Counted from the first letter of the stretch, positions 26,446-36,600 are shown. The stretch is DNA of 64,000 bases from Pseudosulfitobacter koreensis (GCF_024733015.1 NZ_JANKJG010000003.1:239156-303155); one strand, 5' to 3'. The notes: generated by a model not told the origin, from the sequence alone. A program made the numbers and translations.

Positions 26446-26865
26446 ATGGCGCAGTCGCAACATGACATCGGAACCGAATGGCTGGCGGGGGCAGGATTGC
26501 GCCCGACGCGGCAGCGCGTGACGTTGGCTGCCTTGCTGATCGGAGACGGGAACCACCGCCACGTTACCGCCGAAAGCCTGTTCGAGGCCGCCAAGACCGA
26601 AGGCGAAGCCGTGTCCCTGGCCACTGTGTACAACACCCTGCGCACGTTCTGCGACGCCGGACTGCTGCAGGAGGTCACGGTGGACGGATCGAAAAGCTAT
26701 TTCGACACCAACACCCACGACCACCCGCATTTCTTCTGGGAAGATGAGGCACGCCTCAGCGATGCGCCCTCGGACGAACTGGTGATCTCGCGTCTGCCCA
26801 ATGCGCCCGTCGGTGCGGAAATCTCGTCGGTGGATGTGGTGATTCGGTTGCGCAAGAAGCCGTAA
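26446..26865 (+). CDS. irr: Iron response regulator (Fur family)
   Basis: 139 residues. The N-terminal winged helix has LRPTRQRVTLAALL and VSLATVYNTLRTF; the dimer domain has the His-rich HDHPHFF (H91, H93, H95), the diagnostic Irr motif. Irr senses haem status and represses or activates iron genes in Rhizobiales and Rhodobacterales; the N-terminal HRM Cys-Pro of Bradyrhizobium Irr is not visible here. CGAGGGCAGGC precedes ATG 26446. It lies divergent from fabA. Confidence 0.92.
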   Translation: MAQSQHDIGTEWLAGAGLRPTRQRVTLAALLIGDGNHRHVTAESLFEAAKTEGEAVSLATVYNTLRTFCDAGLLQEVTVDGSKSYFDTNTHDHPHFFWEDEARLSDAPSDELVISRLPNAPVGAEISSVDVVIRLRKKP

Positions 26866-26906
26866 GTCGTCACCAAGGTGCACGATAATACCTGATTGGC
26901 GTGCAC

Positions 26907-27695
26907 ATGACCCAGATCGTTACCCAAGAGCATATCGACACCTATCGCCGCGATGGCGTGGTGCTGATACGCGGTCTCTTTGCCGACCACGTCGAAACCC
27001 TGCGTGCCGGAGTGGCGCGCAACATGGACGCGCCCGGACCCTATGCGTCAGAGAACAAGCGCGAGGGCGAAAGCGGGCGGTTCTTCGACGATTACTGCAA
27101 CTGGCAGCGCATTCCCGAATTCGAAGAGGTCATCCGCACCTCGAAAGCCGCCGAAGTCGCCAGCGCGCTGATGGGATCGCAGCGGGTGCAGCTGTTCCAC
27201 GATCATGTGCTGGTGAAAGAGCCGGGAACCTCGATGGCGACGCCCTGGCATTCCGACGGGCCGTATTATTTCGTCGAAGGGCAGCAGGTGGTCAGCTTCT
27301 GGTCGCCGCTGGACTCTGTGACCACCGCCAGCCTGCGCTGTGTCGCGGGATCGCATCTGTGGGAAAAGGACGTGCTGCCAACCCGCTGGACCAAGGGCGA
27401 TGCGTTCTTTGACCCTGCGCCCTATATGCCGGTGCCCGATCCCGGAGCCGAAGGCATGACTGTGGTCGAATTCGAGATGCAGCCGGGCGATGCGGTGGCG
27501 TTTCACTATCGCACCCTGCATGGCGCACGCGGCAACACCAGCGACAGTCGCCGCCGTGCGTTTTCCCTGCGGTTGGTGGGCGAGGATGCGCGCTATGTCG
27601 CGCGCCCCGGTCCCACGTCGCCGCCGTTTCCGGGGCACGACATGCAGCCAGGCCAGCGCCTGCGCGAAGATTGGTTTCCGGTGCTGCGCGCCTGA
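26907..27695 (+). CDS. Phytanoyl-CoA dioxygenase-family Fe(II)/2-oxoglutarate oxygenase
   Basis: 262 residues. Iron-binding His115-x-Asp117 (WHSDGPYYF) and the distal His in FHYRTLHGARGN form the facial triad; RRRAFSLRLVG supplies the 2-oxoglutarate-binding Arg. PhyH enzymes hydroxylate acyl-CoA or small osmolyte-type substrates such as ectoine. No strong ribosome site is seen, and GTG 26901 is an alternative start. It follows irr by 41 bases. Confidence 0.88.
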   Translation: MTQIVTQEHIDTYRRDGVVLIRGLFADHVETLRAGVARNMDAPGPYASENKREGESGRFFDDYCNWQRIPEFEEVIRTSKAAEVASALMGSQRVQLFHDHVLVKEPGTSMATPWHSDGPYYFVEGQQVVSFWSPLDSVTTASLRCVAGSHLWEKDVLPTRWTKGDAFFDPAPYMPVPDPGAEGMTVVEFEMQPGDAVAFHYRTLHGARGNTSDSRRRAFSLRLVGEDARYVARPGPTSPPFPGHDMQPGQRLREDWFPVLRA

Positions 27696-27702
27696 GACGG
27701 CC

Positions 27703-28569
27703 CTAGAACCACTGCCCCGGCTCCATCAGCCCCAGATCCAGAAGCTGGCGGGAATGCCATTCGAAGGGTGCGGAGTTGTGCCACTTGAAGGTCGCAATAT
27801 CAAAGGTGCTGCCGGGATTGCGTTTCAGCGCCTTGGCGGTGCGGAACGACACGATGGCGGCGGTGATGTTGTGATGCCACGGGCAGGCGAAGGTGTTGTA
27901 TTCCTCCTCGCTGAACGTGTGGTCATCGCGCAGCCGCAGCTTCGGTGCCGCCTTGAACAGCGCGATGCGGTCGATCTTGCGGCGGGCGGCGGGCACGTGT
28001 TCCTCGTAGCGCCAGCGCAGGCCGCCGAAGAAATCCAGCTGCCGTTCGCGCGGGTGGCCGGTGGCCGGGTCCTTGCGGGCCAGCGCGTAATACCCGGTGC
28101 GGTCCAGATGCGCATGATCCAGCGAGACGGCATCGGGGCAGGTCTCAAGATCGTCGGCATAAAGATCGACCACATAGGTCAGCATCGCCGCGCGCCGCTC
28201 TTCGGTGTGATAGCTCAGCATTTCGCCCACACTGCGCGTCTCGCAGAACGGATAGAACAGGTATTCGGCGTTGTAGCAGTAATAAAGCCACGTGCCGGGT
28301 GCGGCGTCGTTGATCCGGTTCACCGCATGCGGAACGGCCCCCTCGGCAGTCACGTCATAGGTGATGCGCGTGACATTTGCCTCAAGATCGCGGGGCAGTT
28401 CGAAGTCTTTCGAGATGAACACCAGAAGTGCCGCAAACCCAAGCTGCTGGTGATGGCGCAGGGTGGTTGCGACCTCGATGTTGTCCTCGACCATGATAAT
28501 GGCGATGGGGCCCTTGGCCAGAACCTGCGTTCCAGACTTGAGGAAGGCATCGAGAGAGGAATACATCAT
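27703..28569 (-). CDS. Glycosyltransferase family 2-like protein (uncharacterised)
   Basis: 288 residues, starting at two adjacent ATG codons (28569, 28566). The N-terminal part ([20 protein letters not shown], then [11 protein letters not shown]) resembles the nucleotide-sugar end of GT2-like proteins. The C-terminus ([20 protein letters not shown]) is a conserved signature of a roseobacter protein family with no known function. No strong ribosome site, no membrane segments. Its start region is divergent from miaB. Confidence 0.6.
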   Translation of the reverse strand: MMYSSLDAFLKSGTQVLAKGPIAIIMVEDNIEVATTLRHHQQLGFAALLVFISKDFELPRDLEANVTRITYDVTAEGAVPHAVNRINDAAPGTWLYYCYNAEYLFYPFCETRSVGEMLSYHTEERRAAMLTYVVDLYADDLETCPDAVSLDHAHLDRTGYYALARKDPATGHPRERQLDFFGGLRWRYEEHVPAARRKIDRIALFKAAPKLRLRDDHTFSEEEYNTFACPWHHNITAAIVSFRTAKALKRNPGSTFDIATFKWHNSAPFEWHSRQLLDLGLMEPGQWF

Positions 28570-28678
28570 TGGCTGGCCTGTTCGTTTTGCGCAAGGTCCG
28601 ACAATCCGGCGCTCATTGCAAGATGTGCGGCATGCTGATAGCACCGCTAACTTGACCTCAGATGCCCGGATCCCCGTC

Positions 28679-30016
28679 ATGACCCAGACAAAAAGCGCCC
28701 CAAAGAAGCTGTTTATCAAGACCTATGGCTGTCAAATGAACGTCTATGACAGCGAGCGTATGGCCGAGGCGCTGGGCGGGCAGGGCTATGTCGAAACCAG
28801 TACGGCCAGCGACGCCGACATGATCCTGCTGAACACCTGCCACATCCGCGAAAAGGCGGCGGAAAAGATTTATTCCGAACTGGGCCGCTACCGCGATCTG
28901 AAGGACGTGAAACCCGACCTGATGATCGGTGTTGCGGGCTGCGTGGCGCAGGCCGAAGGCGCAGAGATCATGCGCCGTCAGCCTCTGGTCGATCTGGTCG
29001 TCGGCCCGCAAAGCTATCACAAGCTGCCTCAGATGGAGGCCAGGGCCCGCCGGGGGGAAAAATCGCTCGACACGGATTTCCCCGAAGAGGACAAGTTCGA
29101 ACAGCTGAAATCCCGCCCAAAGGCCGCGCGCGGCCCCACCGCGTTCCTGACCGTGCAGGAAGGCTGCGACAAGTTCTGCGCCTTTTGCGTGGTGCCCTAT
29201 ACACGCGGTGCCGAGGTCAGCCGCCCGGCCGCCCGCATCATCGACGAGGCCAAGGGGCTGGTTGATCGCGGCGTGCGCGAGATCACCCTCCTTGGTCAGA
29301 ACGTGAACGCCTATCACGGCACCGGCCCGGACGGGTCGGACTATACACTGGCCCGGCTGATCTGGGATCTGGACCGGATCGAGGGGCTGGAGCGTATCCG
29401 CTTTACCACCAGCCACCCCAACGACATGAGCGATGATCTGATCGAGGCGCATGGCACCTGTGCCAAGCTGATGCCCTATCTGCATCTGCCGGTTCAATCG
29501 GGCAGCGACCGCATCCTCAAGCGGATGAACCGCAGCCACACCGCCGAGGGCTATCTCAAGCTGCTCGACCGCATCCGCGCCGCGCGCCCCGATATCGTGA
29601 TGTCGGGCGATTTCATCGTTGGTTTCCCCGAAGAGACCGAAGCCGATTTTCAGGCGACACTGGATCTGATCGAAGAGGTCAAATACGGCTATGCCTATTC
29701 GTTCAAATACTCGACCCGCCCCGGCACGCCCGCAGCCGAACGCCCCCAGGTTGATCCCTCCGAGGCCGACGACCGCCTGCAGCGCATCCAGGGTTTGATC
29801 ACCCGCCACCAGCGCCAGATCCAGCAGGACATGGTGGGCCGCACCGTCGGAGTGCTGTTCGAGAAACCGGGCCGCCAGGCGGGGCAGATGGTGGGCAAAT
29901 CCGATTACCTGCACGCGGTCCACGTGGACAGCGACGCGGTCGCCCCAGGAGAGGTCCGCGCGGTCAGAATCGTGTCATCGGGCACCAACTCGCTTGGCGG
30001 CGTTCTGCTGGGCTGA
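28679..30016 (+). CDS. miaB: tRNA 2-methylthio-N6-isopentenyladenosine synthase
   Basis: 445 residues, radical-SAM methylthiotransferase. The N-terminal domain has the auxiliary cluster Cys18, Cys54 and Cys88 ([21 protein letters not shown]). The SAM cluster is C163-x3-C167-x2-C170 (GCDKFCAFC), and a TRAM domain ends the protein. MiaB adds the methylthio group to i6A37 of tRNAs reading UNN codons. Start ATG 28679 is chosen because a longer upstream reading is not MiaB-like. Confidence 0.96.
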   Translation: MTQTKSAPKKLFIKTYGCQMNVYDSERMAEALGGQGYVETSTASDADMILLNTCHIREKAAEKIYSELGRYRDLKDVKPDLMIGVAGCVAQAEGAEIMRRQPLVDLVVGPQSYHKLPQMEARARRGEKSLDTDFPEEDKFEQLKSRPKAARGPTAFLTVQEGCDKFCAFCVVPYTRGAEVSRPAARIIDEAKGLVDRGVREITLLGQNVNAYHGTGPDGSDYTLARLIWDLDRIEGLERIRFTTSHPNDMSDDLIEAHGTCAKLMPYLHLPVQSGSDRILKRMNRSHTAEGYLKLLDRIRAARPDIVMSGDFIVGFPEETEADFQATLDLIEEVKYGYAYSFKYSTRPGTPAAERPQVDPSEADDRLQRIQGLITRHQRQIQQDMVGRTVGVLFEKPGRQAGQMVGKSDYLHAVHVDSDAVAPGEVRAVRIVSSGTNSLGGVLLG

Positions 30017-30213
30017 TTTGTGCAGCTGTGTCCAAATTTGGACCAAAACTTAACTTCACCATGTAAGTGTGGCGAAAATAGCCACAATATCTGGTTAAAG
30101 CGGCTTCACAGAGGGTTAAAACTTTCTTACTCTGAAACAATAGTAGCAGGGTCCCGCGCTGCCAAGTTTTCTATAGGGGGTCTGCGGGGGAACAATTGAT
30201 AAGGGACAAAGCT

Positions 30214-30804
30214 GTGGGTAACACACTATCTAGAGCCACAAGCGCAATGATGCGCGTGGCTGCTTCAACAGCCGTCGCATTGGCGACCGTTGCTGTGTCG
30301 GCGGGGGACGTCGCTGCGCAAAGCAGTGCGCAAGGGGGCCGCGACCGTGGCCAGTACATTCCGACCATCTGGGTCGATCCCGATGGCTGCGAACACTGGG
30401 TCATGGACGATGGTGCCGAAGGCTACATGACACCGCACGTGTCGCGCCAGGGCATTCCGGTTTGCCGCCGGGGCAACGTCTGCGGCGTGATGGAAACCGA
30501 CCAGTTCTTTGCGACCGACAGCTACCGCATCTCGGCGGGCGGCAAACAGCGCCTGTCCGAATTCTTCCAGAGCACCGGCGCCGTCAGCTACATCGTGACC
30601 GGCCACACCGACAGCCGCGCGTCCGACGCCTACAACATGCGCCTGTCGCTGAACCGCGCCAACGCGGTTGCCGCAGTGGCACAGTCGACCGGCGCGCGTA
30701 TCGCTGACGTGCGTGGCTACGGCGAGCGTATGCCCGCCGCGACGAACGGGACCGTGGCCGGTATGGCCAAGAACCGTCGCGTCGAAATCATCTGCATCCG
30801 CTGA
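30214..30804 (+). CDS. OmpA-family envelope protein with an N-terminal WVDP-GC-HW motif
   Basis: 196 residues starting at a GTG after AAGGGAC; a TTG at 30196 is less likely. Signal peptide about 1-35. Residues 53-71 carry WVDPDGCEHWVMDDGAEGY, followed by two more Cys near 84 and 90. The C-terminal OmpA domain (about 97-196) has TGHTDSRASDAYN and MAKNRRVEI, the peptidoglycan-binding face. It likely anchors an outer envelope complex to peptidoglycan. The next gene, a lipoprotein, bears the same N-terminal motif. Confidence 0.85.
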   Translation: MGNTLSRATSAMMRVAASTAVALATVAVSAGDVAAQSSAQGGRDRGQYIPTIWVDPDGCEHWVMDDGAEGYMTPHVSRQGIPVCRRGNVCGVMETDQFFATDSYRISAGGKQRLSEFFQSTGAVSYIVTGHTDSRASDAYNMRLSLNRANAVAAVAQSTGARIADVRGYGERMPAATNGTVAGMAKNRRVEIICIR

Positions 30805-30817
30805 GGGGGCCATCATC

Positions 30818-31117
30818 GTGAAACGCATTGCACTTTCGCTGAGCTTGTGTGCCTTCGGCCTTGCCGCTTGTGGCACCGGGTATTCGCCTGACAAAACCAT
30901 CGACCGTGGCATCGACAGCAAGGACCTGAGCCAGCTCAAGGCCGGCATCTGGGTCGATCCCAACGGCTGCGACCACTGGATCATCGACGATGGCCTCGAG
31001 GGGTATCTGTCCCAGCGTCTCGACAAATACGGCAAACCGGTCTGTTCCGGCGTGGCCGCACCGACACAAACGGTTGGCGACTTCAAGCGCGGCTCCAGCA
31101 TCCTGGACCCGAACTGA
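30818..31117 (+). CDS. Small lipoprotein with a WVDP-GC-HW motif
   Basis: 99 residues from a GTG at 30818 preceded by GAGGGGGC. Signal peptide with a lipobox ending LAAC; Cys18 becomes the lipidated N-terminus. Residues 45-63 read WVDPNGCDHWIIDDGLEGY, almost the same as the block in the upstream OmpA-like protein, and PVCSG follows. It is essentially this motif plus a lipid anchor. The 13-base spacing implies an operon. The module's function is unknown. Confidence 0.82.
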   Translation: MKRIALSLSLCAFGLAACGTGYSPDKTIDRGIDSKDLSQLKAGIWVDPNGCDHWIIDDGLEGYLSQRLDKYGKPVCSGVAAPTQTVGDFKRGSSILDPN

Positions 31118-31145
31118 GGCGGCAATCCGCCGATTGCAAGACCGC

Positions 31146-31180
31146 AAAAGGGCCAGGGCGAACACCGCTTTGGCCCTTTT
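31146..31180 (+). terminator. Rho-independent terminator of the OmpA-lipoprotein pair
   Basis: AAAAGGGCCA (31146-31155) pairs perfectly with TGGCCCTTTT (31171-31180), with T residues at the end. Confidence 0.85.
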
Positions 31181-31276
31181 CGCATCGCCTGCATGAAATT
31201 CCTGTAAATCGTCGAAAAACCGGATCGTCGCAGTTGCGCAGCCCGTGCAAACTTGCGACGCTGCATCACACCCCTG

Positions 31277-32311
31277 ATGCAGGAGCAGGCATTGGCCACA
31301 GGCGCCCCCCTTACCCCGATCGACACCGTCCCGCCAAACGAATCGCTGGTGGAATTTCCCGACAACCGATTGCTGATCGACCTGTGCGGTCCCTACGATC
31401 GCAATCTCACCGCGCTTGAATCCGCGCTCGAGGTGCAGATCGTCCGCCGTGGCAATCACCTGGCCATCCTGGGCGAGGCCGATGGCCGCACCCGTGCGCT
31501 GGACATCATGAACGCGCTCTACCTGCGGCTGGAATCGGGCCGCGAGGTCGAACCCGGCGACGTCGACCGCGAGTTGCGGATGGGCGGCGGCAGCGACGAC
31601 GTGCGCAAGCCGATGCAGGGCGACCAGATGGAAATGCCCGTCGGTCACAAGGTCGAGATCAAGACCCGCAAGAAAACCGTCGAACCGCGCACCGAGGCGC
31701 AAAAGGCCTATGTGCAGTCGCTGTTCGAGAACGAAATGGCCTTCGGCATCGGCCCTGCGGGGACGGGCAAGACCTATCTTGCGGTCGCCGTCGGCGTGTC
31801 GATGTTCATCAGCGGCCATGTCGACAAGATCATCCTCAGCCGCCCCGCCGTCGAAGCGGGCGAAAAGCTGGGGTTCCTGCCCGGCACGCAGGACGAGAAG
31901 GTCGATCCCTACATGCAGCCGCTCTACGATGCGCTGAACGACTTCCTCCCCGGCAAGCAGCTGGCCAAGCTGCGCGAGGAAAAGACCATCGAGATCGCGC
32001 CGTTGGCCTTCATGCGCGGGCGCACCCTGTCGAACGCCTTCGTGGTGCTGGACGAGGCGCAGAACGCCACCACGATGCAGATGAAGATGTTCCTGACCCG
32101 TCTGGGGCAGGGGTCGCGCATGGTCATCACCGGCGACCGCACCCAGATCGACCTGCCGCGCGGGCAGGCATCGGGGTTGCACGATGCCGAACGACTGTTG
32201 CAGAACATTCCGAAGATCAGCTTCAACTACTTCACCTCGAAGGATGTGGTGCGCCACCCCCTTGTGGCCGCGATCATCGAAGCCTACGAGGCGGACACGC
32301 AAACCGGCTGA
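31277..32311 (+). CDS. ybeZ: PhoH-like ATPase (YbeZ)
   Basis: 344 residues. P-loop GPAGTGKT, Walker B-like FVVLDEAQNAT, and GDRTQIDLPRGQ are PhoH-family ATPase/helicase motifs. The protein is next to ybeY, as in most proteobacteria, where YbeZ works with YbeY in RNA maturation. No strong ribosome site is seen; a TTG at 31253 would add eight residues. First gene of a phoH-ybeY-corC-lnt operon. Confidence 0.93.
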   Translation: MQEQALATGAPLTPIDTVPPNESLVEFPDNRLLIDLCGPYDRNLTALESALEVQIVRRGNHLAILGEADGRTRALDIMNALYLRLESGREVEPGDVDRELRMGGGSDDVRKPMQGDQMEMPVGHKVEIKTRKKTVEPRTEAQKAYVQSLFENEMAFGIGPAGTGKTYLAVAVGVSMFISGHVDKIILSRPAVEAGEKLGFLPGTQDEKVDPYMQPLYDALNDFLPGKQLAKLREEKTIEIAPLAFMRGRTLSNAFVVLDEAQNATTMQMKMFLTRLGQGSRMVITGDRTQIDLPRGQASGLHDAERLLQNIPKISFNYFTSKDVVRHPLVAAIIEAYEADTQTG

Positions 32312-32314
32312 TCG

Positions 32315-32342
32315 TTTCTTTTGGCCACAAATATCTCGGGGG
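32315..32342 (-). repeat. Post-gene repeat, family 1 (copy C)
   Basis: TTTCTTTTGGCCACAAATAT then CTCGGGGG, inverted relative to the copy at 3331, followed by a GGGGGCTGGCCCCC palindrome. It sits within the ybeZ-ybeY gap in an operon, so it cannot be a strict terminator. Confidence 0.75.
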
Positions 32343-32370
32343 TCCGGGGGCTGGCCCCCGGTGACACGAC

Positions 32371-32895
32371 GTGAACCATGCAGTCGACATCGCCTTTGAA
32401 GATCCCCGCTGGGAAAGCGCGGGGCTTCAAACGCTTGCCGACCGCGCGGCGGCGGCAACGCTGGCGCATCTTGGCATCGCTTCCGGGGCCGAGATCGTCC
32501 TTCTGGCCTGCGACGACGCGCGCATCGCGGTCCTGAACGGCGACTTTCGCGACAAGCCTGTGCCGACCAACGTGCTCAGCTGGCCCTCCGAGGAACGCGG
32601 GGCGCGCGACGAAGGCGGCATGCCAGGCACGCCGCAGCCCGATCCCGACGGCACGCTTGAGCTGGGCGATATCGCCATCGCCTATGACACCTGCGCCGCC
32701 GAGGCCGCCGCCGCAGGCAAAACCCTGCCGGATCACGCCTGTCATCTGATCGTCCATGGTATTTTGCATCTTTTAGGCTATGACCATGTCCGTGACGGCG
32801 ATGCCACAGTGATGGAGCAGCTGGAAATCGAAATACTTGGCAAGTTGGGTCTGGATGACCCATACTCGCTGCACTTGGCAGATCCCTCTGCCTGA
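32371..32895 (+). CDS. ybeY: Endoribonuclease YbeY
   Basis: 174 residues from GTG 32371. The metal site is HGILHLLGYDH with H129, H133 and H139. Acts in 16S rRNA 3'-end maturation and ribosome quality control. Neighbours phoH-like, corC and lnt repeat the standard arrangement. Length is typical for alphaproteobacteria. Confidence 0.94.
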   Translation: MNHAVDIAFEDPRWESAGLQTLADRAAAATLAHLGIASGAEIVLLACDDARIAVLNGDFRDKPVPTNVLSWPSEERGARDEGGMPGTPQPDPDGTLELGDIAIAYDTCAAEAAAAGKTLPDHACHLIVHGILHLLGYDHVRDGDATVMEQLEIEILGKLGLDDPYSLHLADPSA

Positions 32896-32911
32896 ACTGG
32901 ATAAGGACCCG

Positions 32912-33829
32912 ATGGGCGACAACGACGAAGGATCGTCTGAGGCGGCGCAGAGCGCGCAGTCTGAGACAGGCACCGAACCCCCGCAGACTGACGGCCCGAG
33001 ATCGGGCGGTTTTCTATTCCGTGTGTTCGAGGCGCTCAGCCCCTCCGACAGTGATGAGGCGGGGGCGGACGACACCTCGGAACCCGCGCCCAGCCGCACC
33101 GGCCACGGGATGATCAACCTGCGCCGGATGCGCGTCGAAGACGTGGCCATCCCCAAGGCGGACATCGTGGCGGTGCCGAACACCATTTCGCTGGACGAGC
33201 TGGTCGATGTCTTCAAGGACAGCGGAATGACCCGTCTGCCCGTGTTCGACGGCACGCTCGACACGCCCACCGGCTTTGCCCACCTCAAGGATCTGGCGCT
33301 GCTGCACGGCTTCAACGGTGACCGCGACAAGGATTTCGTGCTCGAAGCGATCATTCGTCCGCTGCTGTTCGTGCCGCCGTCGATGACCATCGGCGTGCTG
33401 CTGACCAAGATGCAGACCGAACGGCGGCACATGGCACTGGTGATCGACGAATACGGGGGCGTCGACGGGCTGGTGACCATCGAGGATCTGATCGAACAGG
33501 TCATCGGCGAGATCGAAGACGAACACGATGTGGACGAGGGCCAGTTCTTCAATCTCGATGCGGGTGGCGACGGCTACCTTGCACTGGCCAAGACCCCGCT
33601 CGAAGACTTCGAGAACGAGATAGGCCAGTCCCTGACCGACCACGAGGATGTGGACGCCGAGGAAATCGACACGCTGGGTGGGCTCGTGTTCATGCTGGCG
33701 GGCCGCGTGCCTGCGCGTGGCGAGGTCGTCGTGCACCCCGAAGGACCCGAGTTCGAGGTTATCGACGCCGACCCGCGCCGGATCAAACGTCTGCGCGTGC
33801 GCTTGCCGGGGCAGGACGAAACCGCATGA
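32912..33829 (+). CDS. corC: Hemolysin/CorC-family CBS-domain protein
   Basis: 305 residues from ATG 32912 with AAGGA upstream. An acidic, disordered N-terminus (about 1-55) is followed by paired CBS domains (FKDSGMTRLPVFDG and HMALVIDEYGGVDGLVTIEDLIEQVIGEIEDEHD) and a C-terminal CorC/HlyC transporter-associated domain (GGLVFMLAGRVPARGEVV). It has no membrane domain. Possibly linked to Mg/Co homeostasis or to ribosome and lipid maturation like its neighbours. ATGA overlap with lnt. Confidence 0.9.
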   Translation: MGDNDEGSSEAAQSAQSETGTEPPQTDGPRSGGFLFRVFEALSPSDSDEAGADDTSEPAPSRTGHGMINLRRMRVEDVAIPKADIVAVPNTISLDELVDVFKDSGMTRLPVFDGTLDTPTGFAHLKDLALLHGFNGDRDKDFVLEAIIRPLLFVPPSMTIGVLLTKMQTERRHMALVIDEYGGVDGLVTIEDLIEQVIGEIEDEHDVDEGQFFNLDAGGDGYLALAKTPLEDFENEIGQSLTDHEDVDAEEIDTLGGLVFMLAGRVPARGEVVVHPEGPEFEVIDADPRRIKRLRVRLPGQDETA

Positions 33830-35319
33830 TGATCGCCGCATGGCTTGCGGCGCGCACGCTTTGGCAATGGACGCTGCTGGCGGTCAGTTGCGGTGCCGTG
33901 ATGGCGCTGGGGCAGGCCCCCGTGGACAGGCCGGTGCCGATGCTGATCGCGCTGCTGGTCAGCTTCCTGCTTTATCGGGGGGCGGCACGCGCCGGGCGGG
34001 CAGGGTTGGTGGGGTTCCTGATCGGGTTCGCCTATTTCATCCTGTCGCTCTCCTGGCTGACCGAACCCTTTCAGATCGACGCTGCGCGCTATGGCTGGAT
34101 GGCCCCCTTTGCCCTTGCGGGCATGGCGGCACTGCTGGCGGCGTTCTGGGCGCTGGCCTTCGCGTTGGCGCGCCGGGCGCGGGCGGGCGTGCTGGGGCTG
34201 GCGCTGCTCTGGCCGCTGGCCGAACTGGCGCGCGGGTATCTGTTTACCGGCTTTCCCTGGGGGATGTTGCCGCAGGGCCTGCTGGACACGCCCGCCGCGC
34301 AGGCGCTGGCCTGGGTTGGCCCTCATGGGCTGATGCTGGTGCTCTGCGCCGGTGCCGCGATGATGGCGCAACTGATGGACCGCCCGCTGCTGGTACTGCC
34401 GCCTGCGGTGGCGGCGCTGGCTTCGGTGCTTTGGCCGATGACGCTGCCCGCGCCGCAGATGACGCCCCATCTGGTGCGTCTGGTGCAGCCCAATGCGCCC
34501 CAAGAAGAAAAGTTCGACCCCGACAGCGTGCCGATCTTTCTGAACCGCATGCTGAACGCCACGGAGGCTGACCCACAGCCCGATCTCGTGGTCTGGCCCG
34601 AAACCGCCGTGCCCTATCTGCTGGAATACGCCCAGCCGGTCTTTGACCAGATCGCGATTGCCGCGCGCGGCGCGCCGGTAGTGCTGGGCATCCAGCGGCG
34701 CGATCTGGACTGGTATTACAATTCGCTGGTGGTGGTGAACGCGGACGCCGAAGTCACCGACATCTACGACAAGCACCACCTGGTGCCGTTCGGGGAATAC
34801 ATGCCGCTGACCGAGCTTGCCGCGAAGCTGGGGCTGCGCGGGCTGGCCGAGGCAGCGGGTGGCTATGGCAGTGGTCCCGGCCCGCGGATGATCGACCTTG
34901 GGGACTTGGGGCAAGCCCTGCCGCTGATCTGCTACGAGGCGGTCTTTGCCCAGGACGTTGCCGCGGCACCCGTGCGGCCCGCGTTCCTGATCCAGATCAC
35001 CAATGATGCCTGGTTCGGACAGCGCGCCGGCCCGCAGCAGCATCTGGCGCAGGCACGGATGCGGGCAATCGAGCAGGGTCTGCCGATGGCGCGTGCCGCA
35101 AATACAGGCATTTCGGCGATGATCGGACCGCGCGGACAGATACTCGAAAGCCTGCCTCTGGGCGTTGCGGGGCATGTGGATGCGCCTTTGCCCGTTGCGT
35201 TGAACCCCACGCTCTATGCGCGCACCGGCGATTTTCCGGTGCTGGTGCTGCTGTTGGTCGGCTGGGGCGTCCTTTTGGCACGCCGCATTTCGATTGACGG
35301 CCTGCGCAGGCCCACCTAA
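33826..35319 (+). CDS. lnt: Apolipoprotein N-acyltransferase
   Basis: 497 residues. Six or more membrane helices, then a periplasmic nitrilase domain with triad E259 (VWPETAVP), K316 ([12 protein letters not shown]) and C369 (ICYEAVF). Transfers an acyl chain to the N-terminal Cys of lipoproteins. Last gene of the operon; overlaps corC (ATGA). Confidence 0.95.
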   Translation: MMIAAWLAARTLWQWTLLAVSCGAVMALGQAPVDRPVPMLIALLVSFLLYRGAARAGRAGLVGFLIGFAYFILSLSWLTEPFQIDAARYGWMAPFALAGMAALLAAFWALAFALARRARAGVLGLALLWPLAELARGYLFTGFPWGMLPQGLLDTPAAQALAWVGPHGLMLVLCAGAAMMAQLMDRPLLVLPPAVAALASVLWPMTLPAPQMTPHLVRLVQPNAPQEEKFDPDSVPIFLNRMLNATEADPQPDLVVWPETAVPYLLEYAQPVFDQIAIAARGAPVVLGIQRRDLDWYYNSLVVVNADAEVTDIYDKHHLVPFGEYMPLTELAAKLGLRGLAEAAGGYGSGPGPRMIDLGDLGQALPLICYEAVFAQDVAAAPVRPAFLIQITNDAWFGQRAGPQQHLAQARMRAIEQGLPMARAANTGISAMIGPRGQILESLPLGVAGHVDAPLPVALNPTLYARTGDFPVLVLLLVGWGVLLARRISIDGLRRPT

Positions 35320-35330
35320 ACGGGTCTGAA

Positions 35331-35378
35331 CGTGTCACAACGGCTTCCTGGCGTGACACATGGATTTCAATGGAGCAC
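35331..35378 (+). ncRNA. SAM/SAH riboswitch in the metK leader
   Basis: GTGTCAC (35332-35338) pairs perfectly with GTGACAC (35353-35359) around the conserved AACGGCTTCCTGGC loop. AATGGAGCA at 35370-35378 then supplies the pseudoknot strand (GGAGC, pairing with the GGCTTCC loop). The pseudoknot sequesters the Shine-Dalgarno GGAG of metK, whose ATG is six bases on. This is the SAM/SAH riboswitch architecture found upstream of metK in Rhodobacterales. Binding of SAM or SAH should block translation. Confidence 0.92.
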
Positions 35379-35381
35379 TTC

Positions 35382-36563
35382 ATGTCCCGCAACAACTATA
35401 CCTTCACCTCGGAATCCGTTTCCGAGGGGCACCCAGACAAGGTGTGCGACCGCATTTCCGATGCCATTCTGGATGCGCTGCTGACCGAAGAACCCGAGGC
35501 CCGCGTCGCCTGCGAGACCTTTGCCACCACCAACCGCGTGGTGATCGGCGGCGAGATCGGCCTGTCGGATCAGGACAAGCTGCACGAATACATGGGCCGG
35601 ATCGACGACATCGCCCGCGCCTGCATCCGCGACATCGGCTACGAGCAGGACAAGTTCCACTGGAAAACCTGCGAGATCACCAACCTGCTGCACGAACAAT
35701 CCGCGCATATCGCTCAAGGCGTCAATGCGGCCACGGACAAGGAAGAAGGCGCGGGCGATCAGGGGATCATGTTCGGTTTTGCCACCAACGAGACCGACGC
35801 GCTGATGCCGGCGCCGATCCTCTATGCCCACGCGATCCTGAAGCGGTTGGCCGAAGTGCGCAAGAACGGCACCGAGCCCGCCCTTGGCCCGGACGCCAAG
35901 AGCCAGCTTTCGGTGCGCTATGAGAACGGCAAGCCCGTGGGCGTGTCGTCGCTGGTGCTGTCGACCCAGCACATGGACCCCGACCTGACCAGCGCCGACA
36001 TCCGCGATATTGTCGCGCCCTACATCACCGAAGTGTTGCCCGAAGGCTGGCTGGACGACGCGACCCAGTGGCATGTGAACCCCACGGGCAAGTTCGTGAT
36101 CGGTGGCCCCGACGGCGACGCGGGCCTGACCGGTCGCAAGATCATTGTGGACACTTACGGCGGTGCGGCCCCGCACGGCGGCGGCGCGTTCTCGGGCAAG
36201 GACCCGACCAAGGTGGACCGCTCGGCGGCCTATGCGGCGCGCTATCTGGCGAAGAACGTCGTGGCGGCGGGACTGGCCGAGAAGTGCACGATCCAGTTGA
36301 GCTATGCGATCGGTGTCAGCAAACCGCTGTCGATCTATTGCGACACCTTCGGCACCGGTGCGGTGGAGCCTGCATTGATCGAAAACGCGATCGACAAGAT
36401 CATGGACCTGACCCCGCGCGGCATCCGCGAACACCTGAGCCTGAACAAGCCGATCTACGAGCGCACGGCGGCCTATGGCCACTTTGGTCGCGCGCCGGAG
36501 GCAGATGGCGGGTTCAGCTGGGAGAAGACGGATTTGGTCGAGGCTTTGAAGGCCGCAGTTTAA
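35382..36563 (+). CDS. metK: S-adenosylmethionine synthetase
   Basis: 393 residues. ATP and substrate motifs [24 protein letters not shown] and [20 protein letters not shown] are unmistakable. Makes SAM from ATP and methionine. ATG 35382 is chosen over the in-frame ATG at 35370 because the riboswitch-controlled GGAG sits five bases before it; 35370 lies inside the riboswitch. Regulated by SAM level at translation. Confidence 0.97.
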   Translation: MSRNNYTFTSESVSEGHPDKVCDRISDAILDALLTEEPEARVACETFATTNRVVIGGEIGLSDQDKLHEYMGRIDDIARACIRDIGYEQDKFHWKTCEITNLLHEQSAHIAQGVNAATDKEEGAGDQGIMFGFATNETDALMPAPILYAHAILKRLAEVRKNGTEPALGPDAKSQLSVRYENGKPVGVSSLVLSTQHMDPDLTSADIRDIVAPYITEVLPEGWLDDATQWHVNPTGKFVIGGPDGDAGLTGRKIIVDTYGGAAPHGGGAFSGKDPTKVDRSAAYAARYLAKNVVAAGLAEKCTIQLSYAIGVSKPLSIYCDTFGTGAVEPALIENAIDKIMDLTPRGIREHLSLNKPIYERTAAYGHFGRAPEADGGFSWEKTDLVEALKAAV

Positions 36564-36583
36564 GCTTAGGGGCGCTGCCCCTC

Positions 36584-36600
36584 AGGCGCTTTCAGCGCCT
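36584..36600 (+). terminator. Hairpin after metK
   Basis: AGGCGCT (36584-36590) pairs with AGCGCCT (36594-36600) around TTC. AGGGGCGCTGCCCCT just upstream makes another hairpin. No T run. It lies at the metK end, before the conserved repeat. Confidence 0.45.

Noticed and set aside
35370..35381. Upstream ATG for metK at 35370
   Set aside because: It lies inside the riboswitch pseudoknot and has no ribosome site; GGAG serves 35382.
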